From: Mediterranea massiliensis
Lineage (GTDB): Bacteria > Bacteroidota > Bacteroidia > Bacteroidales > Bacteroidaceae
Length of the DNA stretch: 64,000 nt
Assembly: GCF_900128475.1 (NCBI RefSeq)
Contig: NZ_LT635839.1
Coordinates: 176,904-240,903 of the forward strand
Direction: 5' to 3'
Within the stretch, counting starts at the first letter, position 1, and every line of letters begins with the position of its first letter. The translations under genes and the position numbers were made by a program. The notes beneath the pieces are model-generated. The model saw only the letters and a list, made by a program, of their open reading frames with translations. It searched no databases and had not been told where the DNA came from. Below are positions 27,051 to 36,737 of this stretch, piece after piece.

Positions 27051-28526
27051 ATGGAACATCAACTGACGATTTACAACACGCTGACCCGAAGGAAGGAAGT
27101 TTTCAAGCCGCTGCACGCCCCGCACGTGGGCATGTATGTCTGCGGCCCCACCGTGTACGGCGACCCGCACCTGGGACACGCCCGTCCGGCCATCACCTTC
27201 GATATCCTCTTCCGCTACCTCAAGCACCTGGGATATAAGGTGCGCTACGTGCGCAACATCACCGACGTGGGCCACCTGGAACACGACGCCGATGAAGGCG
27301 AGGACAAGATAGCCAAGAAGGCCCGCCTGGAACAGCTGGAGCCGATGGAAGTGGCACAATACTATGCCAACCGTTACCACGAGGCTATGGATGCACTGGG
27401 CGTGCTGCGTCCCAGCATCGAGCCGCAGGCATCGGGACACATCATCGAGCAGATTGAACTGGTAAAGGAAATCCTGAAGAACGGATATGCCTACGAAAGC
27501 AAGGGTTCCGTATACTTCGATGTGGCCAAATACAATCACGACCACCACTACGGCAAGCTTTCGGGCCGTAACCTGGACGACGTGCTCAACACCACTCGCG
27601 AGCTGGACGGACAGGACGAGAAGCGCAACCCTGCTGACTTTGCCCTGTGGAAGAACGCCCAGCCCGAACACATCATGCGTTGGCCCTCACCCTGGGGTAA
27701 CGGTTTCCCCGGTTGGCACTGCGAGTGTACGGCCATGGGGCGCAAGTACCTGGGCGAACACTTCGACATCCACGGAGGCGGTATGGACCTCATCTTCCCC
27801 CACCACGAATGCGAAATCGCACAAAGCGTGGCCAGCCAGGGCGACGACATGGTACATTACTGGATGCACAACAACATGCTGACCGTCAACGGACAGAAGA
27901 TGGGCAAGAGCTACAACAACTTCATCACACTGGAACAGCTCTTCACCGGCACACATCCGCTGCTGGAGCAGGCCTACACGCCGATGACCATCCGCTTCTT
28001 CACTCTGCAGGCCCACTACCGCAGCACGGTGGACTTCGGTAACGAAGCCCTGAAGGCTGCCGAGAAGGGACTGGCCCGACTGATGGACGCCGTCAGCGGA
28101 CTGGAACGGATTATGCCCGCACAGGCATCGACAGTCGATGTAAAGACGCTGCGCGAGAAGTGCTACGAGGCCATGGACGACGACCTGAACACACCCATCG
28201 TCATCGCCCATCTGTTCGACGGAGCCAAGATGGTGAACAACATCCTGGCCGGCAACGACACCATCACCGCCGCCGACCTCGACGAACTGAAAGAGACCTT
28301 CCGCCTCTTCTGCTTCGACATCCTGGGTCTGAAGGCTGAAAACGCCTCGAACGCCGCCCGCGAAGAGGCCTTCGGCCACGTAGTGGACATGCTGCTGGAA
28401 GAGCGCGCCAAGGCCAAGGCCAACAAGGACTGGGCTACGAGCGACAAGATCCGCAACGAACTGACCGCCCTCGGCTTCGAAATCAAGGACGGCAAGGACG
28501 GAACGGAATGGAAGCTGAACAAATAA
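27051..28526 (+). CDS. cysS: Cysteinyl-tRNA synthetase
   Basis: Charges tRNA-Cys with cysteine. 491 residues. Class I motifs: HIGH-type HLGH at residues 40-43 after [12 protein letters not shown], and KMSKS-type KMGKS near residue 283. Zn ligands include Cys31 and the [10 protein letters not shown] region with HHECE. The C-terminal anticodon-binding helices end in GTEWKLN. A perfect 11-bp-stem terminator follows. Confidence 0.97.
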   Translation: MEHQLTIYNTLTRRKEVFKPLHAPHVGMYVCGPTVYGDPHLGHARPAITFDILFRYLKHLGYKVRYVRNITDVGHLEHDADEGEDKIAKKARLEQLEPMEVAQYYANRYHEAMDALGVLRPSIEPQASGHIIEQIELVKEILKNGYAYESKGSVYFDVAKYNHDHHYGKLSGRNLDDVLNTTRELDGQDEKRNPADFALWKNAQPEHIMRWPSPWGNGFPGWHCECTAMGRKYLGEHFDIHGGGMDLIFPHHECEIAQSVASQGDDMVHYWMHNNMLTVNGQKMGKSYNNFITLEQLFTGTHPLLEQAYTPMTIRFFTLQAHYRSTVDFGNEALKAAEKGLARLMDAVSGLERIMPAQASTVDVKTLREKCYEAMDDDLNTPIVIAHLFDGAKMVNNILAGNDTITAADLDELKETFRLFCFDILGLKAENASNAAREEAFGHVVDMLLEERAKAKANKDWATSDKIRNELTALGFEIKDGKDGTEWKLNK

Positions 28527-28556
28527 GACGGAACACCATTTCCCGATAACAGCAGA

Positions 28557-28593
28557 CGAGGCTGCACCCGCTTCAGGCGAGATGCAGCCTCGT
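28557..28593 (+). terminator. Terminator of cysS
   Basis: A perfect 11-bp stem (28557-28567 with 28583-28593) with a 15-nt loop is followed by a short T-rich stretch (ttgta). Confidence 0.7.
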
Positions 28594-28632
28594 TTGTATC
28601 ATGCCTCCAGCATACGCAGGCAGGCATTGCCA

Positions 28633-28739
28633 CACAGTGCTTCGTGGCGGCCCGACACAGTGCTTCGTGAGGTTGTCACGAAGCACTGCATGAGCGGGTG
28701 ACGAAGCACTGCATCACACCCTCACGAAGCACTGCGTCA
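28633..28739. repeat. Tandem array B: five units at an exact 23-bp period with an inversion
   Basis: Units start at 28633, 28656, 28679, 28702 and 28725. Units 1-2 read CAGTGCTTCGTG and units 3-5 read its reverse complement, CACGAAGCACTG or close variants. At the switch, 28658-28670 and 28676-28688 form a perfect 13-bp stem with a 5-nt loop (ggttg). The 10-bp core AGTGCTTCGT is identical to that of array A. The array fills the gap between convergent cysS and a sulfatase gene. No ORF is present. Confidence 0.85.
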
Positions 28740-28782
28740 GCTTGCAAGGGAATATTTCTGTCAAGAATAAGAAAAAACGGCT

Positions 28783-30327
28783 TCAATAAGGTATCATATC
28801 CTCCAGAATCCGCTCCCGATACCAGGGGTCGTCTATCTCCTTCAGCACGCGGCCCATCTCGGCACAAAGTTCTTTTACCACCTCGGGGTGCTCGTCCAGC
28901 GGCAGGTTGTTCAGCTGATACGGGTCGTTCGCATCGTCGAAGAGGAGCGACTTTTTCAGCCGGCGGGTCTGGCGGTCGATGTAGAGTGCCAGCGTATAGC
29001 GGGCCGACTTGAAGCCACGGGCCGAGGGGAAATAGGTCTGCACCTTGCCGTCGGCATCCTTTTCGCCGTCCAGGTTCTGGAGGTAGAGCGCACCCGCCGG
29101 ACGCACCATATCGGCCTTTTCATCGAAAAACAGCGGGGCATAGTTGCGTCCCTGCACCTCGGCGGGAATGGAGTCGGCCAGTCCGGCCAGCCCCAGCAGC
29201 GTGGGCATGATGTCGGGCGACGAAAGCATCAGGTCGTCCACGCGCGGCGTCAGCCGACCGGGGTATCGCACCAGGAAGGGCACGTTCATCGACTCGGCGT
29301 AGGGCGAGTTCTTGGGGTCGTCGGTGCGCTGGCTGCACATCGTTTCACCGTGGTCCGACGAGAACACGACGATGGTGTTCTTGTCCAGCCCCAGCTCCGC
29401 CAGCGCGTCGAGTATCTGTCCGAAGGCACGGTCCACACCGGTCACCGAGGCAAAGTAATAGGGTGCGCAGGCTGCCTTCTTCATCGTGGCGTCGGCATTG
29501 GGACGCACCAGCAGGCTGTCCAGCGGCACGTCCTTGTAAAGGTTGAAGTCCTCCTCCATGCAATCGTCCAGCGAACGGTAGGGGCTGTGGGGCGGATTCA
29601 TGCCCACCATGATGAAGAACGGTTTCCGCGGGTCGCGCACGTGGCCTTCGTTCTTCAGATAGCTGACCACCATCCGGGCCTCGTGCAGGGGCGACCACTC
29701 CTTGGGTTCGTGCCGGCGGCCTTCCGTATCCCAGTAATGGGGATTCTTGTGCACGTCGTACGTCCCGTAGGAATACCAGTAGTTGAAGCCGTGGCGGCGC
29801 TCCTTCGGCGTATAGGCGTCCCAGGCCGGCACCTGGTCTTCCACATAATGTCCCGGGCGGGCGGGGTCATTGGGCGTGGGACAATCGACGTGCAGCTTGC
29901 CGAAGTAGGCACAGTCATACCCCGCCTTGCTGAAGACGTCGCTGACGCATTCGGCATCCGCCCGCAGGGAACTGATGGGACGGTCGGCGTTGCAGTTCAA
30001 GGGCACCCCACTCTTGTTGGGATACATGCCCGTCAGCAGGATGCCGCGGTGCGGACTGCTCAGGGGGCAGTTGCTCTGCGCCGAGGTCAGCACCACCGAC
30101 TCGCGGGCGAAACGGTTCAAACGGGGAGTATGCACCGGATCGTTGCGGAAATTGACATGTTCGCGGAAGCCCTCCTGCCCCCAGAACTCCATAGCCTGGT
30201 TGCGGTACTGGTCGGGAAAAACGTAGATGACATTGGGCTGTCGGGGCATTTCGGGTTGCTGTGCCTTGCATCCGGCCAAAGCCAGCAGGCCGACACTGCC
30301 CCATAAAAGGTTCAAGGAATGTTTCAT
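28783..30327 (-). CDS. Serine-type sulfatase, lipoprotein
   Basis: Glycan sulfatase of the S1 family, 514 residues. The lipobox LALAGC gives Cys20, so it is membrane-anchored. The formylglycine motif is S-S-P-H-R (Ser90-Arg94) in NCPLSSPHRGILLTG, needing an anaerobic maturase encoded elsewhere. Metal/catalytic segments are VFPDQYRNQ and FSSDHGETM. It follows a GH88 gene on the same strand. In B. thetaiotaomicron's chondroitin locus a sulfatase is likewise paired with the GH88, so a GalNAc-sulfate on unsaturated disaccharides is the likely substrate. That is inference from gene order and recalled family knowledge. Confidence 0.93.
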   Translation of the reverse strand: MKHSLNLLWGSVGLLALAGCKAQQPEMPRQPNVIYVFPDQYRNQAMEFWGQEGFREHVNFRNDPVHTPRLNRFARESVVLTSAQSNCPLSSPHRGILLTGMYPNKSGVPLNCNADRPISSLRADAECVSDVFSKAGYDCAYFGKLHVDCPTPNDPARPGHYVEDQVPAWDAYTPKERRHGFNYWYSYGTYDVHKNPHYWDTEGRRHEPKEWSPLHEARMVVSYLKNEGHVRDPRKPFFIMVGMNPPHSPYRSLDDCMEEDFNLYKDVPLDSLLVRPNADATMKKAACAPYYFASVTGVDRAFGQILDALAELGLDKNTIVVFSSDHGETMCSQRTDDPKNSPYAESMNVPFLVRYPGRLTPRVDDLMLSSPDIMPTLLGLAGLADSIPAEVQGRNYAPLFFDEKADMVRPAGALYLQNLDGEKDADGKVQTYFPSARGFKSARYTLALYIDRQTRRLKKSLLFDDANDPYQLNNLPLDEHPEVVKELCAEMGRVLKEIDDPWYRERILEDMIPY

Positions 30328-30439
30328 GGTTCGTCATTTAGGAACCGGGACCAGACACTGCGGGCTGCAAGCCGCAGATACCCACACAAGGGGCTTTGCA
30401 TCTGCCGCTTGCAGCCCACAGCCGTTGTTCCGCGGCAAA

Positions 30440-31642
30440 TTATTTTTGCTCCAGGTCGCGCTTGCGCATCAAGGCCTCGAGGAAGTAATAGTCGGCATAG
30501 TTCAGGGGCACGTCGATTTCCTGGTTGTGGGGAATGCTGCCCACCGAGTGCATCAGGATGAAGTTTCCGTTTGTTCCCACTTCGGCACGGTAGGCCGGAG
30601 AACCCAGGCTCTTCATGATGCGGTCGGCCATTTCCTTGTAGTTCTTGTCAGGAACATACGTGCTCAGCTCATAGAGAGCGGAAGCCGTACAGGCGGCCGC
30701 CGAAGCGTCGCGCGGCTCGTTGGGGATGTTGGGCGCATCGTAGTCCCAGTAAGGAACAAGGTCGGCAGGCAGGTTCTTGTTGTTGAAGATGAAGTTGTAC
30801 ACCTTCTCGGCCTGGTCCAGATACTTCTTGTCGTGTGTATAGCGGTAGCAGGTGGTGTATCCGTACAGTGCCCAAGCCTGGCCGCGCGCCCAAGCCGACT
30901 CGTCGGCATATCCCTGCGCCGTCTGACGGCTGCGCACCTCGCCGGTCTCGGGATCATAGTCTACGACATGGTAGCAGCTGTTATCGTCACGGAAGTGATG
31001 GGCCAGCGTCGTATCGGCATGTTTCACGGCGATGTCATAGAACGTGGAGTCGCCGGACAGGCGGGTCGCTTCGAACAGCAGCTCAAGGTTCATCATATTG
31101 TCGATGATAACGGGACACTTCCAGCCGCGCGTTCCCTGCCAGCCACGGTCGGCATCCCACGACTGGATGACACCGGCCCCCGGACGGAAGCGGGTGGACA
31201 ACGACTTGGCAGCCTCGACAATGACGTCCTTATAGTTGGTCTTGCCGGCCAGACGGTATCCGTTCAGGTAACTGCAACCGATCATGAAGCCCACATCGTG
31301 ATGCCACTTCAGGTTTTTGACGGAATCCAGGTCCTCGGTATATTTCTCGGCCAGCTTCTCCCACTTCTGGTCACCGGTCAGTTCATAGGTGAGCCACATG
31401 CAGCCGGGAAAGAAGCCCGAGCACCAGTCGTCAATGGGCACATAATGGATGCTGCCGTCTTTTTCAATCGTACGCGGATTCAAGATCTTGCCGGACTTCT
31501 CGATAATGTCGGTCTGCAATGTAAATTGGGCCACTGCATTGTCGATGTTGTCTTGGATGAAGTCGCTTTCAGCCTTCTTCTGGCCTGCGCAACTTGCAAA
31601 AATCAGGAGAGACACTCCCAAGGTCATCAGTGTTGTTCTCAT
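30440..31642 (-). CDS. GH88 unsaturated glucuronyl hydrolase, lipoprotein
   Basis: Hydrates and cleaves the 4,5-unsaturated uronic acid from lyase-made disaccharides, releasing an amino sugar. 400 residues. The lipobox LIFASC gives Cys18. The family's two catalytic Asp appear as Asp116 in WHHDVGF and Asp181 in VIIDNMMNLEL, about the spacing of known UGLs. The (alpha/alpha)6 barrel pattern with repeated W-rich helices (DESAWARGQAWALYGY) is clear. It is upstream of a sulfatase by 112 nt, forming a two-gene operon likely used with the PL8 and HTCS locus at 44-64 kb. Confidence 0.95.
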   Translation of the reverse strand: MRTTLMTLGVSLLIFASCAGQKKAESDFIQDNIDNAVAQFTLQTDIIEKSGKILNPRTIEKDGSIHYVPIDDWCSGFFPGCMWLTYELTGDQKWEKLAEKYTEDLDSVKNLKWHHDVGFMIGCSYLNGYRLAGKTNYKDVIVEAAKSLSTRFRPGAGVIQSWDADRGWQGTRGWKCPVIIDNMMNLELLFEATRLSGDSTFYDIAVKHADTTLAHHFRDDNSCYHVVDYDPETGEVRSRQTAQGYADESAWARGQAWALYGYTTCYRYTHDKKYLDQAEKVYNFIFNNKNLPADLVPYWDYDAPNIPNEPRDASAAACTASALYELSTYVPDKNYKEMADRIMKSLGSPAYRAEVGTNGNFILMHSVGSIPHNQEIDVPLNYADYYFLEALMRKRDLEQK

Positions 31643-31691
31643 AACAAAGGATTATAAATTAATGTATAGTTTGATGCTATTTTCACAGAGA

Positions 31692-31762
31692 CAAAGATAC
31701 GCCTGCCCGGCAAGATATACCTGCCCAAATCATACAGTTAACGGGTAAAATTGTTACATTTG
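31692..31762. promoter_or_regulatory. Divergent -7 boxes of the GH88 operon and the thioesterase gene
   Basis: Minus-strand TATCTTTG (31692-31699) serves GH88; plus-strand TACATTTG (31755-31762) serves the thioesterase. Neither has a clear TTTG at -33. Imperfect inverted copies of aacgggt/acccgtt flank the plus-strand box. Confidence 0.6.
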
Positions 31763-31859
31763 CAGCCGATCACCCGTTTTTTCTGTACGCACAGGCCTCC
31801 CCAACGGCCTGCAGGCTCCGACAAACGGATGATTGTCACCCGTTAAAAAAAGACAGACC

Positions 31860-32264
31860 ATGACACCACATGAATTTTTCAAGAACGACCATTTCGCCGG
31901 CAAAGTCGGCATCGAACTGACAGAAGTGAAAGAAGGCTACAGCAAGGCACAGCTGACCGTGACAGATGTCCACCTCAACGCAGGCAAACGCACGCAAGGC
32001 GGTGTACTCTTCACGCTGGCCGATCTGGCCCTGGCCGCCGCAGCCAACTCACACGGCACGCTGGCACTTTCGCTGTCTTCCCACATCACCTTTCTGCGCA
32101 GCAGCGGTCCCGGCGACACACTGACCGCCGAAGCCCGTGAATGCTACATCGGCAGAAGCACCGGCTACTATCAGGTGACCATCACCAACCAGCACGGCGA
32201 CCTCGTGGCCAGCTTCGAGTCGAGCGTATTCCGCAAGAACGACCTGCTGCCCTTCCAACTGTGA
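31860..32264 (+). CDS. PaaI-type hotdog thioesterase
   Basis: Hydrolyses an acyl-CoA or aryl-CoA thioester. 134 residues from ATG 31860; an upstream TTG would add nine residues but is a poorer start. Hotdog-fold signature: LNAGKRTQGGVLFTLADLALAAAANS with the catalytic Asp in LADLA. The C-terminal strand pairing is YYQVTITNQHGDLVASFESSVFRK. Substrate unknown. It is a lone gene between the GH88 operon (divergent) and a convergent DUF3108 gene. Confidence 0.88.
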   Translation: MTPHEFFKNDHFAGKVGIELTEVKEGYSKAQLTVTDVHLNAGKRTQGGVLFTLADLALAAAANSHGTLALSLSSHITFLRSSGPGDTLTAEARECYIGRSTGYYQVTITNQHGDLVASFESSVFRKNDLLPFQL

Positions 32265-32301
32265 CCTCCGCCTGCAGGCCATCCCTGCCGACACGACAAG
32301 G

Positions 32302-33216
32302 TCAGTCCTCGACCACAGACGTCAGCGGATAGCGGTTGCCCCGCACACTCGTCAGGAAGGCTTTGGCCGAACCGAAGTTGAGATACAGGTCCAGCCGGAC
32401 AGGCAAATGGTTCTTGTCATCGGAGATGAAGAAGGTGATGACTTCCTTCTCCTTCTTCTTGTTCCCGTCCTGCACATATTCCACAAACGAGAAAACCAGG
32501 CAACGGTAGGTTGTATCATTGTTGGCCTCAACATTTTCCATGCCTCTGTAGATGAGGGTCTGTTCCTCTACCTTGCGGCCGGTAGCCATGGGAAAATTGA
32601 TTTTCTGCCCCACCTTGTAGTCCGTCGGATCCCACGAACGCGCCTGGGCCAGAATGCTCAGCATGTCGAAGATGCAACGGCTGTCGCTATAGGACATGGT
32701 ATCCACACGTCCTCCCCGCCACGTGCGGCGCTGCTTCACGTAGGAAACGCCGTCCTTGTAGTCGAACCATGCTTCGTCCACCGTATAGCGTTTGCCCTCC
32801 TCGGCTCCCTTGCGGAAATAGCGGGGTTCCAGCTCCTTACCGACGTAGCAGGTCAGCGTATCGCGCATCTTGAAGAAGAAGTCCACCCGCTTGCTGCTTA
32901 CCGACAGCAGATTGAAGCGGTAGGCCGGTTTCTGGTGATAGGTCGTGGCGTTGGTCGTCAGACTGGCCAGTCCGGCCTTGACCCAGATAAACTTCCAGTT
33001 GAAATACAAGTCGTACATCACATGCTCGCCCGACTTGAACGCCTTGTTTTCGGCCGTACACTGCGCCATCGCCGGTGTCAGCGGAGCGGCGCATAAAGTA
33101 CATACCAATAACAGCACGGCCATCCAACTCCAGGCGATGCGCTGCCATGCCTTTCCTTTCCGAGACAGCCTGTTATCGGCTGCCGGTATTGCTTCGTTTG
33201 TTGTTTTTCTTTTCAT
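32302..33216 (-). CDS. DUF3108-type exported protein
   Basis: Function unknown. About 304 residues from ATG 33216, which would overlap the upstream gene's end by 44 nt; a later ATG at about 33123 (MAVLLLVC) is a possible alternative. A signal peptide segment (MAVLLLVCTLCAAPLTPAMAQC) precedes the mature part. The mature part matches the DUF3108 pattern: KSGEHVMYDLYFNWKFIWVKAGLASL early, then PRYFRKGAEEGKR and a beta-rich C-terminus (FFISDDKNHLPVRLDLYLNFGSAKAFL). Probably periplasmic, and co-transcribed with the lipoprotein gene before it. Confidence 0.8.
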   Translation of the reverse strand: MKRKTTNEAIPAADNRLSRKGKAWQRIAWSWMAVLLLVCTLCAAPLTPAMAQCTAENKAFKSGEHVMYDLYFNWKFIWVKAGLASLTTNATTYHQKPAYRFNLLSVSSKRVDFFFKMRDTLTCYVGKELEPRYFRKGAEEGKRYTVDEAWFDYKDGVSYVKQRRTWRGGRVDTMSYSDSRCIFDMLSILAQARSWDPTDYKVGQKINFPMATGRKVEEQTLIYRGMENVEANNDTTYRCLVFSFVEYVQDGNKKKEKEVITFFISDDKNHLPVRLDLYLNFGSAKAFLTSVRGNRYPLTSVVED

Positions 33217-35146
33217 CCGGCTTCTGTTTTTTAAGTTCCAACGGTTTCTGCATGTCCAAAGGCCGGTCAAACAGATTCCACGTCTGCTGCAATTCAAAGT
33301 TGGCCTTCAGCTCCAGCACCTGATAATAATAATATACCATTTCCGGTTGTATGTGCTTCTCGTAATCTCCCGTATCCCATATTCCGTTACGGTTCTTGTC
33401 CGCTACCAGACGAGCCCCATATTTTCCTGGCGTCAGGTAATAAAAATCAGCCTTTCCATCGACAACCGGAACGGTACGTATCACGGCATCCTGCGCATCG
33501 ACCAACTCGACGAAGGAAGTCGAATCGGCCCCTGTAATGTCAAACAGAATGGTACCATATTCCTCGATGGTCTTTACCTTGAACTCCTTCTTTATTTTGT
33601 CGGTAAAGAGGCCGTACAGTCCTACAATGGCTGTCGAATCCACCGCAAACTGATAGCTTTCACCCGGCTTCCAGTCGGCAAAGATGTTATAGACCTTCAG
33701 GTCGAGCGAATCGCGCTGAAAGTCGAACGGGACATCGTTCCACAACGTATCTACCTTCTGCTGCAGATGGAAAGCCGCCGTATCAATCCGGCTCAACGGT
33801 TCCTGGAAGGTCAGCGTCAGATAGTCGTACACGTCCATCGACGACGGAGCGTATACATCGACCGGCAGGAACTCCGTAGGCAGGGTCGGCTCTTCCGGCT
33901 CTATCTCGTTGCCTTCCGCATCGCGTTTCTTCTTCTTTTTGGCTGCTTTCCTCAACTCTTCCAACTGTTTTTCTTCCTGCTCCTGTTTTTGCTTCAGCTG
34001 CTTGGCATACGTCAGCTTCGCCAGCAGGCGTACGGTGTCTTTCCGCTCGCTCAGCTGTCCCAAGGTATCCGTTGCCAGATAGGTCAGCTCCATTTTCAAT
34101 GTATCCTGCTTGTACACAAGGGAATCCTTGATCCAATAATGAATGGTATCGTTGCGGCCGGTGGTCTGCTCGATGACAAACGCATCGTGCTCGTCGAAGT
34201 TGAGTCCCTTCAACAGCGGGAGGCTGTCGGCCGGAGCCGTGAAGTAGAGGGAAAACTTCTGCGGCGTCAGGCGCTCGGTCTTGGCCAGACGCAGGTTGTA
34301 ACGGATTTCCTTGAAACTGCGCAGCAGAATATTGTCCGGCAGGAAGTGGGTATACTGACGCTCGACAATCGTATCGATAGTCAATGAGTCTATCCAGGTG
34401 GTATCCTGCCGCATGCGGTATTCGTAACGGGGGATAATCAGCGAGTCGGACCAGGCCAACTGCTCGGCCGGCTGGGAAAAATAGAAGTTCTGGTCGGCAT
34501 CCTGCAAGGCATAGATGCGATAGGTACCGGGAGCCACGCCACGAATGGAGAACTGGCCACGGCTGTCCGTACGCCCCACCCGCTCGAACGGCAAGGAAGT
34601 AAAGGCCGAGTCGGCCAAATTGGACTGCAGGCCCACTAGCATGCCTTTGACCGGTTCCAGATTGGAGGCATTGAGCACCGTACCCGATGCGGCCATCGTA
34701 TCCAACCGTTCGCCCGTCGAGAAGGTAAAGGTAAACTGTTCCAGCGGATTGCCCTCGTTGTTGTCCTGGATGGCATCACCAAAGTCGATGGTATAAGTGA
34801 CATCCGCCTTCATCGTATCCTGAAAATTGATGACGACTTTCTTTCCGTTCGTCTTGATTTCAGGCTGCTGTATCTGGGGAGGCGATATCACAATCTTCTC
34901 GCTCGGATTGTCCAGTTTGATGTATTCATCGAAAGCAATGGTGACACGGTTGCGCTTATAGTTCAGCTGTCCCGGCTCCGGCGTACTTTGCAGGAAACGC
35001 GGAGGGGTCTCGTCAATCGGGCCGCCCTCAATACGTCCGATACTGGCACACGAGTACAGCAGGACGCCCAAAACCAGAAAAACCGGCAGACGCCGCACCG
35101 ACAACGTATCCCGTTTGCTATATAAAAGTTTCTTCAATTTATTCAT
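33173..35146 (-). CDS. Large Ig-like-domain lipoprotein
   Basis: 657 residues from ATG 35146; the TTG further upstream overlaps a -7 box and is unlikely. The lipobox LLYSC puts a Cys near residue 33, followed by ASIGRIEGGPIDETPP. An N-terminal bacterial Ig-like domain (about 40-140: RVTIAFDEYIKLDNPSEKIVISPP) and repeated beta-rich segments follow. A charged K/E-rich stretch at about 390-420 interrupts them. The C-terminus is basic (KKNNKRSNTGSR). This architecture is common in Bacteroidetes but has no established role. Likely cell-envelope located, in operon with the DUF3108 protein. Confidence 0.82.
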   Translation of the reverse strand: MNKLKKLLYSKRDTLSVRRLPVFLVLGVLLYSCASIGRIEGGPIDETPPRFLQSTPEPGQLNYKRNRVTIAFDEYIKLDNPSEKIVISPPQIQQPEIKTNGKKVVINFQDTMKADVTYTIDFGDAIQDNNEGNPLEQFTFTFSTGERLDTMAASGTVLNASNLEPVKGMLVGLQSNLADSAFTSLPFERVGRTDSRGQFSIRGVAPGTYRIYALQDADQNFYFSQPAEQLAWSDSLIIPRYEYRMRQDTTWIDSLTIDTIVERQYTHFLPDNILLRSFKEIRYNLRLAKTERLTPQKFSLYFTAPADSLPLLKGLNFDEHDAFVIEQTTGRNDTIHYWIKDSLVYKQDTLKMELTYLATDTLGQLSERKDTVRLLAKLTYAKQLKQKQEQEEKQLEELRKAAKKKKKRDAEGNEIEPEEPTLPTEFLPVDVYAPSSMDVYDYLTLTFQEPLSRIDTAAFHLQQKVDTLWNDVPFDFQRDSLDLKVYNIFADWKPGESYQFAVDSTAIVGLYGLFTDKIKKEFKVKTIEEYGTILFDITGADSTSFVELVDAQDAVIRTVPVVDGKADFYYLTPGKYGARLVADKNRNGIWDTGDYEKHIQPEMVYYYYQVLELKANFELQQTWNLFDRPLDMQKPLELKKQKPDEKKNNKRSNTGSR

Positions 35147-35179
35147 GCCATTCGAAGCTTTATCCAAAAGATATTGACG

Positions 35180-35187
35180 CAAAGATA
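35180..35187 (-). promoter_or_regulatory. -7 box of the Ig-like lipoprotein operon
   Basis: Minus-strand TATCTTTG, about 35 nt before ATG 35146. It helps fix that start. No TTTG lies at the right spacing. The region 35188-35368 shows a T-rich stretch and nothing else I can name. Confidence 0.55.
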
Positions 35188-35368
35188 CAATATCTATCTA
35201 TACCCAACGCACAAAGAGACCTTTTTTTTGCTTTTTATCACAACGGAGAACCCGGCTTCTGAGGCGGTTTCCCCATAAAAGCAGATGTCTTTCTTGAATA
35301 CAGGTAGAATTCTCTGAAACATAGTTAAAAAACACTACCTATACAAACCTATATATACCAAAAATCGG

Positions 35369-35376
35369 TACTTTTG
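35369..35376 (+). promoter_or_regulatory. -7 box of the RND efflux operon
   Basis: TACTTTTG fits TAnnTTTG. It predicts a leader of about 80 nt before the adaptor ATG at 35463. No linked regulator gene or obvious operator was found. Confidence 0.6.
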
Positions 35377-35462
35377 CAAGGCCGAAAACTTAAACAGCAG
35401 TTCAAGTTTTCAGTAAAACATAGAGGTTGACATTACATAATTAGACACAGAGATAAATAAGT

Positions 35463-36638
35463 ATGAAGAGTAGATTAGTATTACTGGCATGTTGCGCAGC
35501 ACTGCTCAGCAGCTGCGGACAAGGCAACAACAACGCGGGCAGCGCCCCCGAAATTGCAGTCATGGAGGTAAGCACCACCACTGCGAACCTGACAAACAGT
35601 TACCCGGCTACCATCAAAGGTAAACAAGATGTAGAAATCCGCCCCATGGTAAGCGGTTTCATCACCAAGCTGCATGTGGACGAAGGTGCCGTCGTACACA
35701 AAGGACAGGTACTGTTTACCATCGACCCCGTACAGTACCAGGCCGCCGTCCAGACTGCCCAAGCTACCGTAGAAACAGCCAAAGCAGCCTTGAGCACGCA
35801 AGAACTGACTACTGCCAACAAACGGGAGCTGAACAAGAAACAGATTGTCAGTGACTACGACCTGAAGATGTCCGAAAACCAGCTGGCACAGGCCAAAGCA
35901 ACGCTGGCACAGGCACAAGCCCAACTCATCAATGCCAAGAACAACCTGTCGTATACCCAGGTGACCAGCCCGAGTGACGGTGTCGTAGGAACCATTCCCT
36001 ACCGTGTAGGTAGTCTGGTCAGCGCCTCCATCGCCACCCCGTTGACCACCGTGGCCGACATCTCCGAAATGTATGCCTACTTCTCCATGACCGAACGCCA
36101 GTTATTGGGCATGATACGCGAAGGAGGTACCATGAAAGAAATTCTTGACAGGCTGCCGGATGTTCAGCTCAGCCTCGTTGACGGCTCCATCTATCCGGAC
36201 AGCGGACGCGTAGAAACGATCAGCGGCGTCATCGACCAGACCACCGGTTCGGTCAACATGCGTGCCCTCTTCCCCAACAAGCACAACATCCTGCGCAGCG
36301 GCGGTACAGGCAATGTCATCTTCCACAACCCGCTCCACGACGTCATCATGATTCCTCAGTCGGCTACAACTGAAATTCAGGACAAGCGCTTCGTGCTGGT
36401 ACTCCAGCCGGACAACACCCTGAAGAATACCGAAGTCAAGGTCTTCACCCTGGACGACGGCAAGTATTTCTATGTAACCGAAGGCCTCAAGAAAGGAGAC
36501 AAGATTGTCATCGAAGGCGTACAATCGTTGAAAGACGGACAAACCATCACTCCGATTACACCTGCCGAGAAAGAAGCCGAATACCAGAAGGCTCTGAAGG
36601 ACCAGCAGGAAGGCAACATACAGACAGCATTCAAATAA
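35463..36638 (+). CDS. RND efflux periplasmic adaptor lipoprotein
   Basis: Membrane fusion protein bridging the inner-membrane RND pump and outer-membrane channel. 391 residues; the lipobox LLSSCGQ gives Cys19. The biotinyl-lipoyl halves (VEIRPMVSGFITKLHVDEGAVVHKGQVLFTID) flank a coiled-coil hairpin (about 95-165, Ala/Gln/Leu-rich). The beta-barrel and membrane-proximal domains follow (PSDGVVGTIPYRVGSLVS, YVTEGLKKGDKIVIEGVQSLKDG). First of four genes on one strand: adaptor, pump, outer-membrane factor, LpxA-like acyltransferase. Confidence 0.95.
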   Translation: MKSRLVLLACCAALLSSCGQGNNNAGSAPEIAVMEVSTTTANLTNSYPATIKGKQDVEIRPMVSGFITKLHVDEGAVVHKGQVLFTIDPVQYQAAVQTAQATVETAKAALSTQELTTANKRELNKKQIVSDYDLKMSENQLAQAKATLAQAQAQLINAKNNLSYTQVTSPSDGVVGTIPYRVGSLVSASIATPLTTVADISEMYAYFSMTERQLLGMIREGGTMKEILDRLPDVQLSLVDGSIYPDSGRVETISGVIDQTTGSVNMRALFPNKHNILRSGGTGNVIFHNPLHDVIMIPQSATTEIQDKRFVLVLQPDNTLKNTEVKVFTLDDGKYFYVTEGLKKGDKIVIEGVQSLKDGQTITPITPAEKEAEYQKALKDQQEGNIQTAFK

Positions 36639-36737
36639 TCAAGTGAACAAGTTGACAGGGTGAAAACAAAAAGACAGAAAACGCTCACCGCCCCAACTTG
36701 AAGCTCTTTCGACAACCAAATTTAAAAGGAAGAAACA

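Noticed and set aside
28888..30306. 472-codon plus-strand frame opposite the sulfatase
   Set aside because: Antisense shadow; the sulfatase has lipobox and formylglycine motif in frame.
31692..31759. ATGTAAC upstream of the GH88 -7 box as a third HTCS operator
   Set aside because: Only five of seven bases match and the distance is 60 bp, not 59; it also overlaps the thioesterase promoter. Too weak to claim.
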